A stretch of 8,670 bases of DNA from Porticoccaceae bacterium (GCA_019090225.1 JAHRWI010000323.1:1-8670); one strand, 5' to 3'. Shown: positions 1 through 6,866, counted from the stretch's first letter. The notes: generated from the letters alone by a model not told the origin. Numbers and translations are program-made.

Positions 1-14
1 TTAAACCCTTGGTC

Positions 15-1394
15 TTAAACCTTCGTTACTGGGGCTTTGTGCGTATCGACCAGGGCTTTAAGCAAGCGTTTATGAAAACCACCAAAACCGCCGTTGCTCA
101 TAATAACAATGTGCCCGCCTGGCTTTGCCGCTTGCACCGTGGAGCCAATAAGCTCATCGATATCTTCAAGCACCTGTGCTGCAACCTTGCCATTGGCGAG
201 CATATCGCTGAGCGACCAGTCTAGCTCGGAAGGCAGATACCAGAACACCTGATCGGCGTCGTCTGTGGCTGCCACCAGGTTCTGCTTGTGAATACCCATT
301 TTCATGGTGTTAGAGCGCGGTTCGATCACCGCGATGATTTGTTCCTCGCCGACTTTTTTTCGCAGGCCCTGCAGGGTGGTGGTGATAGCCGTTGGGTGAT
401 GGGCGAAATCATCGTAGACACGAATACCGTCTACCTCACCCAGACACTCCATACGCCGTGCCACACCAGCAAATTCACTTAAAGCCTGACAGGCTATTTC
501 TGGCGTAACGCCTACATGCCGCGCAGCCGCAACCGCCACGAGTGCATTCGCCACGCTGTGGGCACCGGTTTGATCCCAACGGATTTCTCCAGCCTTGCTC
601 CCATCCAGTAAGACCTCAAACGCGCTGCCATCTTCAGACAATAAATTGGCCGACCACTGTCCATCTTCGCCGGTGGTGGCAAGTCCGGTCCAGCAGCCTC
701 TGTCGAGCACCGCCTGTAAATTGCTGTCTGACTGGGGATAAATAATCAGGCCTTGTTCCGGCACAGTGCGTACCAGATGGTGAAACTGGGTCTGAATGGC
801 GGCCAGGTCAGGGAAAATATCGGCATGATCAAATTCGAGATTATTCATGATCAAGGTGCGTGGTCGGTAATGAACAAACTTCGAGCGTTTATCAAAAAAG
901 GCGGTGTCGTATTCGTCTGCCTCGACCACAAAAAAGGATGTTTCGCCCTGACGCGCAGAAACGCCAAAGTTTGTCGGCACGCCACCAATTAAAAACCCCG
1001 GCGACATACCGGCGTAATCAAGTATCCAGGCCAGCATACTGGCGGTTGTAGTTTTACCGTGAGTCCCCGCGACTGCCAGCACCCACTTGTCGTTAAGAAA
1101 TTGATCACCCAGCCATTGCGGGCCTGAGGTATAACGCAGACCTTTATTGAGCATATATTCGACGCAGGGATTACCTCGCGACAGGGCGTTACCCACCACC
1201 ACCAGGTCGGGTGCCGGGTCCAGTTGCGCGGGGTCATAACCTTCGATGAGCTCAATGCCCGCCTGCTCAAGTTGAGTACTCATGGGCGGATATACATTGA
1301 CATCACAGCCAGACACTCTGTGGCCGCTGACCTTCGCCAACTGAGCGAGACTGCCCATAAATGTGCCGCAAATTCCTAGTATGTGGATATGCAT
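15..1394 (-). CDS. mpl: UDP-N-acetylmuramate:L-alanyl-gamma-D-glutamyl-meso-diaminopimelate ligase (murein tripeptide recycling)
   Basis: This 459-residue cytoplasmic ligase belongs to the Mur ligase family. Mpl joins the recycled tripeptide L-Ala-gamma-D-Glu-meso-Dap directly to UDP-MurNAc using ATP, so it saves the MurC, MurD and MurE steps. Visible motifs: an N-terminal Rossmann-like start (HILGICGTFMGSLA, residues 4-17), the ATP P-loop GTHGKTTT (110-117), EADEYD (158-163), NNLEFDHADIF (184-194), the C-terminal-domain motif DDFAHHPTAI (328-337) and EPRSNTMKMG (358-367). GICGTFMG, rather than the MurC-type GIGGxGMxG, and the full length near 450-460 favour Mpl over MurC. The ATG at 1394 has an AAGGA upstream, about 11 bases away. 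The gene diverges from the phosphofructokinase gene. Its stop lies 14 bases from the window edge, so its downstream neighbour and terminator are not visible. The gene looks intact. Confidence 0.95.
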   Translation of the reverse strand: MHIHILGICGTFMGSLAQLAKVSGHRVSGCDVNVYPPMSTQLEQAGIELIEGYDPAQLDPAPDLVVVGNALSRGNPCVEYMLNKGLRYTSGPQWLGDQFLNDKWVLAVAGTHGKTTTASMLAWILDYAGMSPGFLIGGVPTNFGVSARQGETSFFVVEADEYDTAFFDKRSKFVHYRPRTLIMNNLEFDHADIFPDLAAIQTQFHHLVRTVPEQGLIIYPQSDSNLQAVLDRGCWTGLATTGEDGQWSANLLSEDGSAFEVLLDGSKAGEIRWDQTGAHSVANALVAVAAARHVGVTPEIACQALSEFAGVARRMECLGEVDGIRVYDDFAHHPTAITTTLQGLRKKVGEEQIIAVIEPRSNTMKMGIHKQNLVAATDDADQVFWYLPSELDWSLSDMLANGKVAAQVLEDIDELIGSTVQAAKPGGHIVIMSNGGFGGFHKRLLKALVDTHKAPVTKV

Positions 1395-1484
1395 CTATTA
1401 ATAATTCCTTCTCTATTCTTTTAGCCCGAGCAATTGTATAAGTGTTTCTATTCTTGTTTGTACAAGCCGAAAATTAAGCACACG

Positions 1485-1495
1485 GGGATTATCCC
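1485..1495. repeat. Small perfect inverted repeat GGGAT-T-ATCCC in the mpl/pfp divergent spacer
   Basis: GGGAT and ATCCC flank a single central T. A second short inverted repeat, CTTGT-TTGT-ACAAG, lies at 1453-1466. Both sit between two divergent start codons, where an operator could act on both genes, but each is short enough to be chance. I do not recognise either as the site of a known regulator. Confidence 0.25.
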
Positions 1496-1532
1496 ATTGC
1501 CCCTCCTCGCCCGCCATGCATTTAGACGGTGA

Positions 1533-1561
1533 TTGCCGTATCATGCCCGCTTTTTTAAAAT
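1533..1561 (+). promoter_or_regulatory. Candidate sigma70-type promoter for the phosphofructokinase gene
   Basis: TTGCCG (1533-1538) and TAAAAT (1556-1561) are separated by exactly 17 bases. These differ from the -35 and -10 consensus at two and one positions. Transcription would begin near 1568, leaving a leader of about 27 bases that contains the ribosome binding site GGAG (1586-1589), five bases before the ATG at 1595. This is inferred from sequence only; it is the best-matching promoter I noticed in the 200-base divergent spacer. Confidence 0.5.
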
Positions 1562-1594
1562 CGATATTAATGGCCCGATAAATACGGAGCAATC

Positions 1595-2857
1595 ATGGTC
1601 AAACGGAATGCCTTTTACGCGCAGTCTGGCGGCGTTACCTCAGTCATTAACGCCAGTGCCTGTGGCGTGATTGAAACGGCTCAGACTCATAAAGACAAGA
1701 TTGGCAAAGTGTTTGCGGGCAAAAATGGCATTATCGGTGCGCTTCGCGAAGAGCTGATCGATATCAGCAAAGAATCCGCAAAAACTATCGCCACACTCAG
1801 ACACACGCCTTCCGGCGCCTTTGGCTCCTGTCGCCATAAGCTGAAAACCTTTGCCGAAGACCCTGCCGAATACGAACGTCTTATCGAGGTATTCAAAGCC
1901 CACGATATTGGCTACTTTTTTTACAACGGTGGTGGCGACTCCGCAGACACCTGTCACAAGGTGTCGCAGATATCCGAACAACTGGGCTACCCCATTCAAG
2001 CCATTCACATTCCAAAAACTGTCGATAACGATCTACCTTTTACTGACAACTGCCCCGGTTTTGGCTCGGTGGCGAAATATGTTGCGGTCTCGACCAAGGA
2101 AGCGAGTCTCGACGTCGCCTCCATGTGCGACACATCCACCAAGGTATTTATTCTCGAAGTGATGGGTCGTCACGCTGGCTGGATTGCTGCGGCTGGTGGT
2201 CTTGCTGCAGATGAGGCAGGTGACCCACCCCATATTATTCTGTTTCCAGAAATCGCTTTTAATCGAGAAAAGTTCCTCAAGAAAGTTGAACGCACTGTTA
2301 AGAAAAATGGCTACTGCGTGATCGTCGCCTCCGAAGGCGCACAATATAAAGACGGCACCTTTATTGCTGACTCTGGCAGCACCGATGCCTTTGGCCACAA
2401 GCAGTTGGGTGGCGTTGCGCCCACCCTGGCCACCATGGTGAAAAGCGAACTAGGTTATAAATATCACTGGGCGCTAGCAGATTATCTGCAACGCTCAGCA
2501 CGACACATCGCGTCGAAGACCGATGTCGAGCAAGCTTATGCCGTAGGTAAAGCCGCCGTGGAATTTGCCCTGGCGGGCAAGAGCGCGGTGATGGTCAGCA
2601 TTGAACGTAAAAAGACTAAAAGGTATGGCTGGAAAATTGGCGAGACGCCTTTGGCTGATGTCGCTAACGTTGAGAAAATGATGCCGCGTAATTTCATCAC
2701 TCGAGACGGTTTTGGCATTACGGATTTAGCACGGGAATATTTAGCGCCGCTGATTCAGGGCGAAGATTATCCTCCCTACAAAAACGGCATTCCTCAGTAC
2801 GCTAAGCTAAAAAATATTCTGGTGGCGCGCAAATTGAAAACGCGATTTAAGATTTAG
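1595..2857 (+). CDS. pfp: Pyrophosphate-dependent 6-phosphofructokinase (diphosphate--fructose-6-phosphate 1-phosphotransferase)
   Basis: This 420-residue cytoplasmic enzyme phosphorylates fructose 6-phosphate to fructose 1,6-bisphosphate using pyrophosphate, and the reaction is reversible. Visible motifs: the N-terminal donor-site start QSGGVTSVINAS (10-21), GGGDSADT (112-119), the catalytic PKTVDND (140-146, with D144 as the expected base), GFGSVAKY (156-162 region) and GRHAGW (191-196). The Lys in PKTVDND, where ATP-dependent PFKs have Gly (PGTIDND), is the recognised marker of PPi use. Overall the protein closely resembles, from memory, the Methylococcus capsulatus PPi-PFK, including the C-terminal GEDYPPYKNGIPQY (389-402). 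That homologue is reported to act also on sedoheptulose phosphates. The start is ATG at 1595 behind GGAG with five-base spacing. It is transcribed away from mpl and converges on dtd, 46 bases downstream. The gene is intact. PPi specificity is a motif-based inference. Confidence 0.92.
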   Translation: MVKRNAFYAQSGGVTSVINASACGVIETAQTHKDKIGKVFAGKNGIIGALREELIDISKESAKTIATLRHTPSGAFGSCRHKLKTFAEDPAEYERLIEVFKAHDIGYFFYNGGGDSADTCHKVSQISEQLGYPIQAIHIPKTVDNDLPFTDNCPGFGSVAKYVAVSTKEASLDVASMCDTSTKVFILEVMGRHAGWIAAAGGLAADEAGDPPHIILFPEIAFNREKFLKKVERTVKKNGYCVIVASEGAQYKDGTFIADSGSTDAFGHKQLGGVAPTLATMVKSELGYKYHWALADYLQRSARHIASKTDVEQAYAVGKAAVEFALAGKSAVMVSIERKKTKRYGWKIGETPLADVANVEKMMPRNFITRDGFGITDLAREYLAPLIQGEDYPPYKNGIPQYAKLKNILVARKLKTRFKI

Positions 2858-2867
2858 TGGCTTTTTG

Positions 2868-2914
2868 GACACTCTAAATCTAGATGCTCTAAATCTAGAC
2901 GCTCTAAAAATCTA
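2868..2914. repeat. Three tandem 15-17 base units between the convergent ends of pfp and dtd
   Basis: Units are GACACTCTAAATCTA (2868-2882), GATGCTCTAAATCTA (2883-2897) and a third, 17-base copy (2898-2914) that carries two extra A residues. The third copy runs into the dtd reading frame and supplies the dtd stop codon (2904-2906) and its last two to three codons. The array fills most of the 46-base junction. No strong hairpin with a T-run is visible here, so it does not look like a normal bidirectional terminator. Confidence 0.85.
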
Positions 2915-3356
2915 GTAAAAACGTTACCGGCCCATCGTTGCATAGTGACACTTTCATATCGGCGGCAAATATGCCGGTTGCCACGGAGCTGTGCTCCGCA
3001 CGCATTAGCTCAACAAATTCCGCATATACCCGCTCAGCGTAGTCGGGTTTAGCGGCAGAGGAAAATCCCGGTCGCAAACCTTTTTTCGTATCGGCCACCA
3101 GGGTAAATTGCGAGACCACCAGCACGCCGCCGCCAATATCTTTGACGCTCAAATTCATCCGCCCACTTTCATCAGAGCACTCTTTTTCAGGGAAGATGCG
3201 ATAATTGAGCACTTTGTTGATCAGCTTACGGCTTTGCTCAGCCGTATCAGATGCTTCGATACCCAATAGCAGCAAAATACCTCGGTCGATATTGCCGACG
3301 ATCTGATCATCAACTTCAACTAAAGCATGACTCACCCGCTGGATTAAACCGCGCAT
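2904..3356 (-). CDS. dtd: D-aminoacyl-tRNA deacylase
   Basis: This 150-residue cytoplasmic hydrolase removes D-amino acids (and glycine from mischarged tRNA-Ala) from tRNAs, protecting translation from wrong chirality. Length and layout match the bacterial DTD family, usually about 145 residues. Visible motifs: the start MRGLIQRVSHALVEV, the active-site motif SQFTL (82-86) followed by ADT, and the conserved NDGPVTF (140-146), whose Gly142-Pro143 forms the family's chiral-selection element. The ATG at 3356 lies three bases after the pip stop codon, and I see no strong Shine-Dalgarno of its own, so translation is probably coupled to pip. The last residues and stop are encoded within the junction repeat array. 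The gene is intact. Confidence 0.95.
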   Translation of the reverse strand: MRGLIQRVSHALVEVDDQIVGNIDRGILLLLGIEASDTAEQSRKLINKVLNYRIFPEKECSDESGRMNLSVKDIGGGVLVVSQFTLVADTKKGLRPGFSSAAKPDYAERVYAEFVELMRAEHSSVATGIFAADMKVSLCNDGPVTFLLDF

Positions 3357-3359
3357 CCG

Positions 3360-4325
3360 CTATGCCGATTGACGAGTTTTTATAATCACCGCCATTTCAT
3401 CGGTGGCTTTCACCAATGCGTCTACCGTACCCGGCTCACTGGAAGCGTGACCCGAATCACGAATCACTTCTAGCTTGAGCTGAGGCCAGGCAGCCTGTAG
3501 ATCAAAGGCCTGTTTAATTGGACAAACTACATCGTAGCGACCATGGACAGCAATGGCGGGAATATCTGCCAGGGCATCGACATTATCGAGAATCTGATCA
3601 TCAGCAACGAAGCAATTGTTCATAAAGTAATGGGCTTCGATGCGCGCCATTGCCATGGCAACATGGGCTTTGCCCAGGTGTTCCACGACATGACTATTGG
3701 GGTGCAAGGTCGCACAACGGGCCTCCCAGATGGACCAGGCCCTGGCCGCGCGAATCCGATCCAGCTCATCCTCGCTGGTCAAGTGTTTGTGGTAGGCCGC
3801 CAACATATTGCTTCTATCTGCTGGCTCAATAGGTGCGACAAAGTCCGCCCAGTAGTCGGGGAAAATAGCGCTAGCACCGTATTGGTAAAACCAGTCGATA
3901 TCCTCGCCACGACATAGAAAGATACCCCGTAAGACCATGGCAGTGACTCTGTCTGCATGGCTTTGGGCATAGAGCAAACTCAATGTTGAACCCCAGGAGC
4001 CACCAAACATCATCCACTGCTCAATATTGAACTGTTCGCGAATTAACTCAATATCCGCGATTAAATCCTGAGTGGTATTTTGCTCCAGACTGGCATGAGG
4101 CTTGGAGAGACCACTACCGCGCTGGTCAAACAAAATAATGCGATAAATATCCGGATTAAAAAAACTCCTGTCACTGGGGGAACAACCCGCCCCCGGCCCA
4201 CCATGGACAAACAACACTGGCAGCCCATCGGCGTTACCACACTCCTCCACATACAACGTGTGGTGATCCGAAACATCAATATTATGGGTGGCGTAAGGCT
4301 TTATCGCCGGGTAACGTATGCGCAT
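3360..4325 (-). CDS. pip: Proline iminopeptidase (prolyl aminopeptidase, alpha/beta hydrolase)
   Basis: This peptidase (family S33) removes N-terminal proline from peptides in the cytoplasm. From the ATG at 4325 it is 321 residues, matching the usual 310-320. Visible motifs: oxyanion-hole HGGPGAG (41-47), DQRGSG (67-72), the nucleophile elbow GGSWGS with Ser110, then Asp265 (in GRYDVVCP) and His293 (in SGHASSEPG), which complete the catalytic triad. The frame stays open upstream to an ATG at 4415 that would add 30 residues. I prefer 4325 because it has GGAG eight bases upstream, the protein there starts like known family members (MRIRYPAIKPY), and the longer form would overlap the divergent tag gene. 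The gene leads a two-gene operon with dtd, with three bases between them. Confidence 0.93.
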   Translation of the reverse strand: MRIRYPAIKPYATHNIDVSDHHTLYVEECGNADGLPVLFVHGGPGAGCSPSDRSFFNPDIYRIILFDQRGSGLSKPHASLEQNTTQDLIADIELIREQFNIEQWMMFGGSWGSTLSLLYAQSHADRVTAMVLRGIFLCRGEDIDWFYQYGASAIFPDYWADFVAPIEPADRSNMLAAYHKHLTSEDELDRIRAARAWSIWEARCATLHPNSHVVEHLGKAHVAMAMARIEAHYFMNNCFVADDQILDNVDALADIPAIAVHGRYDVVCPIKQAFDLQAAWPQLKLEVIRDSGHASSEPGTVDALVKATDEMAVIIKTRQSA

Positions 4326-4401
4326 AATTCTGACTCCAGGCTGGGCGGTATAAAAACACCCCCGTAAAAGAGGAACATAGGACAGCGACGAGTAAATAAC
4401 A

Positions 4402-5010
4402 ATGCCCCAGATCACCCCAGATCCAAAACAAACAAATCAAAAACCACGTTGCGGCTGGTCGTCCGACGACCCACTCTACGAGCAATATCACGACGAAGAA
4501 TGGGGTGTGCCCTGTTACGACGATGATAAACTGTTCGAATTCCTGGTACTCGAAAGCGCCCAGGCTGGACTATCGTGGATTACCATCCTGCGCAAAAGAG
4601 AAAACTACCGCAAAGCCTTTGCCGACTTTGACGCTCAAAAAGTCGCCCGCTTTAACAAGCGCAGTGTCGAACGATTGATGGCCGATGCGGGGATTGTTCG
4701 CAACCGACTCAAAATCGAATCTGCCATCAGCAATGCCAAACTGTTTCTCGAACTACAGGATAGCTACGGCCGCTTCGCCGATTACCTGTGGGGCTTTATC
4801 GACGGCAAAAAGCCCATTCAAAACAACTGGAAGACCCTGGCAGATTCGCCCGCCACCACAGCGCTATCTGACGCCATCAGCAAAGACATGAAAAAGCGCG
4901 GCTTTCGATTTTTTGGCTCGACTATTTGTTACGCTCATATGCAGGCCATGGGCATGGTCAATGATCATACGGTAGATTGTTTTCGGCATAGGGAGTGTGC
5001 CGCGATATAA
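4402..5010 (+). CDS. tag: DNA-3-methyladenine glycosylase I
   Basis: This 202-residue base-excision repair enzyme cleaves 3-methyladenine from alkylated DNA and belongs to the helix-hairpin-helix glycosylase superfamily. It aligns by eye along its length with E. coli Tag: CGWSSDDPLYEQYHDEEWG matches the E. coli N-terminus and LESAQAGLSW (50-59) the active-site segment. By that alignment the zinc ligands are Cys17, His30, His189 and Cys193, all present, and Glu51 and Trp59 match E. coli Glu38 and Trp46 in the 3-methyladenine pocket. The N-terminus carries about 13 extra residues before RCGW, rich in Pro, Gln and Lys. The ATG at 4402 has only a weak upstream GAG; no other Met lies before the conserved region. 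The gene diverges from pip across 76 bases. Confidence 0.95.
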   Translation: MPQITPDPKQTNQKPRCGWSSDDPLYEQYHDEEWGVPCYDDDKLFEFLVLESAQAGLSWITILRKRENYRKAFADFDAQKVARFNKRSVERLMADAGIVRNRLKIESAISNAKLFLELQDSYGRFADYLWGFIDGKKPIQNNWKTLADSPATTALSDAISKDMKKRGFRFFGSTICYAHMQAMGMVNDHTVDCFRHRECAAI

Positions 5011-5047
5011 AGAATGATCCTGAAAAACATTCGCTCCCTTTCCCAGA

Positions 5048-5060
5048 ACCCCTGTGGGGT
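5048..5060. repeat. Short hairpin ACCCC-TGT-GGGGT between tag and the cytochrome gene
   Basis: A five-base-pair GC-rich stem with a three-base loop lies 20 bases before the start codon at 5081. No T-run follows on either strand, so it is not a standard intrinsic terminator. It could affect leader structure of the downstream gene, or it could be chance. Confidence 0.3.
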
Positions 5061-5080
5061 AAGCATAAGTAGAGGCTCTC

Positions 5081-5671
5081 ATGAAATCTGTTATCAGAAT
5101 ATTTATCCTCCCATTCTCATTATTAATTAACTGTTATCCAGCTGCTAGCGAAGAGCTCATTGATCGTGACTCACCCAGGGAAAGCACTCCCACGCACAGC
5201 GACGGAAAGCTCACTTTAAACAATACCGGCTTAAGCAACACCGATTTAAGCAATACTAGCGCCAGCATAGAATCCCTATCACCAGAATTGCGAGCGCTAC
5301 TCAGCAAAGAGATGGTCGCTATTCAGCAGGGCATGATGGCTGTCATCCCCGCTTACGTTTCGGGAAACTGGAGCGAAATTGAGCAAATCGCCAGGCAAAT
5401 CAAGAACAGTTATATTTTGAAGCAAAGCCTGACAGATCATCAGTTACACGAACTACACAACTCCCTCCCCGAAGGGTTTATTAAACAAGATCAACACTTC
5501 CACTATTTATCAGGCATGCTTGAACACGCGGCCAGCAATAAAAAAACAGAGCTCGTCGGCTTTTATTTCTCCAAAATGAGCGAGTCCTGTGTCAGCTGTC
5601 ACAGTCAATATGCGACCCACAGGTTCCCAGCGCTTACCCCCGCTAGTAAGGCTACCGAGCGTTTGCATTAA
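5081..5671 (+). CDS. Exported monohaem cytochrome c, class II (cytochrome c'/c556)-like
   Basis: This 196-residue protein has an N-terminal signal peptide: Lys/Arg at 2-6, a hydrophobic stretch about 7-16, and a likely cleavage after AAS at 21-23. Cys18 is not in a good lipobox (LINC), so a lipoprotein is unlikely. One haem-attachment motif, CVSCH (170-174), lies near the C-terminus, as in four-helix class II cytochromes c (c', c556). The preceding text fits predicted helices: PELRALLSKEMVAIQQGMM (68-86), GNWSEIEQIARQIKN (95-109), QDQHFHYLSGMLEHAA (136-151), KTELVGFYFSKMSESC (155-170). Met78, Met85 or Met86 could be the sixth haem ligand. Between the signal peptide and the first helix is a polar linker with three NTxLS-type repeats (48-62). 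It is expected in the periplasm, matured by the cytochrome c assembly system. AGAGG at 5071-5075 precedes the ATG by five bases. DUF1415 follows closely. The family assignment is by pattern; its redox partner is unknown. Confidence 0.75.
   Translation: MKSVIRIFILPFSLLINCYPAASEELIDRDSPRESTPTHSDGKLTLNNTGLSNTDLSNTSASIESLSPELRALLSKEMVAIQQGMMAVIPAYVSGNWSEIEQIARQIKNSYILKQSLTDHQLHELHNSLPEGFIKQDQHFHYLSGMLEHAASNKKTELVGFYFSKMSESCVSCHSQYATHRFPALTPASKATERLH
5222..5266 (+). repeat. Three 15-base in-frame repeats in the cytochrome linker
   Basis: AATACCGGCTTAAGC (5222-5236), AACACCGATTTAAGC (5237-5251) and the more diverged AATACTAGCGCCAGC (5252-5266) encode NTGLS, NTDLS and NTSAS. They occupy the polar linker between the signal peptide and the first predicted helix, so copy-number change would alter linker length without shifting the frame. 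Confidence 0.75.
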
Positions 5672-5694
5672 CTTTGTCAAACACACTTTTTGAA

Positions 5695-6273
5695 ATGGAG
5701 GACATACTGAATCGAAAGCAAATAATCGATTCGGTTCGGCAGTGGGTAGAAACTATGGTGATCGGCCTTAACCTGTGTCCTTTTGCCAAAGATGAACTCG
5801 TTAACAAGCGGATTCGATTTACGGTCTCAGAAGCGACTACCGAAGAAGACCTGCTAATCGATCTCCAGACCGAACTGGCATTACTCGGCAGTAATGAAGC
5901 GATTGAAACGACACTCCTGATCCACCCCCAGGTGCTGAGAGGTTTCTACGACTACAACCAGTTTCTCAATGTGGTCGATGGGCTCCTTATGGAAACCGGC
6001 CTGGAGGGGGTTTTCCAAATCGCCAGTTTTCATCCGGATTACCAGTTTGGCGGCACCGAGCCGGGCGATGCCGAAAACTATACCAACAAGCCCCCCTACC
6101 CCATCTTGCACCTGCTTCGGGAGACGAGCCTGGAGCGGGCTATTGCCAGTTATCCAGATGCAGGGAAAATTCCTGAACGCAATATCACGCTGATGAAAGA
6201 AATGGGGGCGGAAAAACTCAAGGCTTTATTGCAAACTTGTTTCAAGCAACGCAAACAGCCTGGGGACGTTTAG
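5695..6273 (+). CDS. DUF1415 family protein of unknown function
   Basis: I recognise this as a DUF1415 protein, a roughly 180-200 residue family common in Proteobacteria whose biochemical role is unknown to me. From the ATG at 5695 it is 192 residues. Hallmarks are VIGLNLCPFAK (22-32 from this start) and the block ASFHPDYQF-GGTEPGDAENYTNKPPYP-LHLLRE (about 110-143). There is no signal peptide or membrane segment, so it is probably cytoplasmic. The start is uncertain. The frame is open back to a TTG at 5674 without a good ribosome binding site. The ATG at 5695 also lacks one. A strong GGAGG (5697-5701) sits inside the frame, five bases before a CTG at 5707 that would give a 188-residue protein. 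The gene begins about 23 bases after the cytochrome stop, suggesting co-transcription. Confidence 0.85.
   Translation: MEDILNRKQIIDSVRQWVETMVIGLNLCPFAKDELVNKRIRFTVSEATTEEDLLIDLQTELALLGSNEAIETTLLIHPQVLRGFYDYNQFLNVVDGLLMETGLEGVFQIASFHPDYQFGGTEPGDAENYTNKPPYPILHLLRETSLERAIASYPDAGKIPERNITLMKEMGAEKLKALLQTCFKQRKQPGDV
5697..5709 (+). promoter_or_regulatory. Ribosome binding site GGAGG placed for a CTG start of the DUF1415 gene
   Basis: GGAGG at 5697-5701 is followed after five bases by CTG (5707-5709), in frame with the DUF1415 protein. DUF1415 proteins, from memory, have short extensions of about 17-20 residues before the conserved IGLNLCPFA; starting at CTG gives about 17. The site therefore competes with the ATG at 5695 as the true start. 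Confidence 0.4.
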
Positions 6274-6329
6274 TTTTTTTAGGCTATTATCAATACAGAT
6301 TTCATTAAACTAAAAATAAGGAAAACCCA

Positions 6330-6797
6330 ATGACAAAAACCACTGAAACACTCGTAAAGGAAATGCTCGACCGAGAAGCCATCCGCGATCTGCCCGTGCT
6401 CTATTGCCACTATGTGTGGAAAAACGATGTTAAGGCCATGGTGGATTTATTCACCGAAGACGGCTCCATCGCTATCGACGACAACACAATCCCAGCCACC
6501 AAAGGCAAGGCGAACCTGATCAAAATGTACGAGCAGGCCCTCGGCGACCTGGCGCCACGGCCCTTTATACATAACCACGTGGTCAATCTGGAAGGCCCAG
6601 ACAAAGCATCCGGCACCTGCTATGTGGAGATTCGCGGCATTAGCGATGGCAAAAGTATTATCGGCGCCGGTTACTACGATGACGAGTACCGAAAAATAGG
6701 CGACAACTGGAAGTTCCTGTCCCGGGACGTGAAGATGTATTACATGGTACCGCTGGAGAAAGGCTGGGCTGAAAAGGTACTAAGTCGTTCAAAGTAG
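6330..6797 (+). CDS. SnoaL-like / NTF2-fold domain protein
   Basis: This 155-residue soluble protein has the pattern of the SnoaL-like branch of the NTF2 superfamily, a cone-shaped alpha+beta barrel found in small-molecule isomerases, hydratases, dehydratases and binding proteins. Visible are the N-terminal helices with DREAIRDLPVLYCHYVWKND (14-33), the DLFTEDGSIAID strand entry (39-50), FIHNHVVNLEG (79-89), the strand CYVEIRGI (97-104), and YYDDEYRKIGDNWKFLSRDVK (115-135), a typical closing strand pair. Asp33, His81 and His83 are plausible pocket residues by analogy, not shown. The ATG at 6330 has AAGGA seven bases upstream. The 56-base gap from DUF1415 contains a T-run (6274-6280) and a TATTAT (6285-6290), so it may be transcribed separately. 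Substrate and pathway cannot be told from sequence. It converges on the NadM-Nudix gene. Confidence 0.8.
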   Translation: MTKTTETLVKEMLDREAIRDLPVLYCHYVWKNDVKAMVDLFTEDGSIAIDDNTIPATKGKANLIKMYEQALGDLAPRPFIHNHVVNLEGPDKASGTCYVEIRGISDGKSIIGAGYYDDEYRKIGDNWKFLSRDVKMYYMVPLEKGWAEKVLSRSK

Positions 6798-6828
6798 CTG
6801 CCAGAAATTAAGAGCCCGAAACTGTTAG

Positions 6829-6849
6829 CCCCCAACTAACGGCCAGGCC
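6829..6849. repeat. Weak hairpin in the convergent junction of the SnoaL-like and NadM-Nudix genes
   Basis: CTGTTAG and CTAACGG can pair over seven positions, one of them a G-T wobble, with a seven-base loop. The 69-base junction otherwise shows no stop signal; there is no adjacent T-run on either strand. It may mark the end of either transcript, but the evidence is slight. Confidence 0.25.
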
Positions 6850-6866
6850 TACGCCGGGAAAGTATT

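Noticed and set aside
1640..2008. 122-codon open frame on the - strand opposite pfp
   Set aside because: It lies wholly within the well-supported pfp gene and has no recognisable domain; it is a by-product of pfp codon use.
2033..2398. 121-codon open frame on the - strand opposite pfp
   Set aside because: Same reasoning: antisense to conserved pfp coding sequence, with no motif or credible start signal.
3543..3917. 124-codon open frame on the + strand opposite pip
   Set aside because: Fully antisense to pip, including conserved regions; no family resemblance in its translation.
5081..5146. Lipoprotein signal in the cytochrome (Cys18)
   Set aside because: The residues LINC do not fit the lipobox, since Asn replaces the small residue before Cys; a signal peptidase I site follows at 21-23.
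6253..6280. Possible terminator after DUF1415 (T-run at 6274-6280)
   Set aside because: The only pairing before the T-run is about four base pairs with a large loop, too weak to call a terminator.
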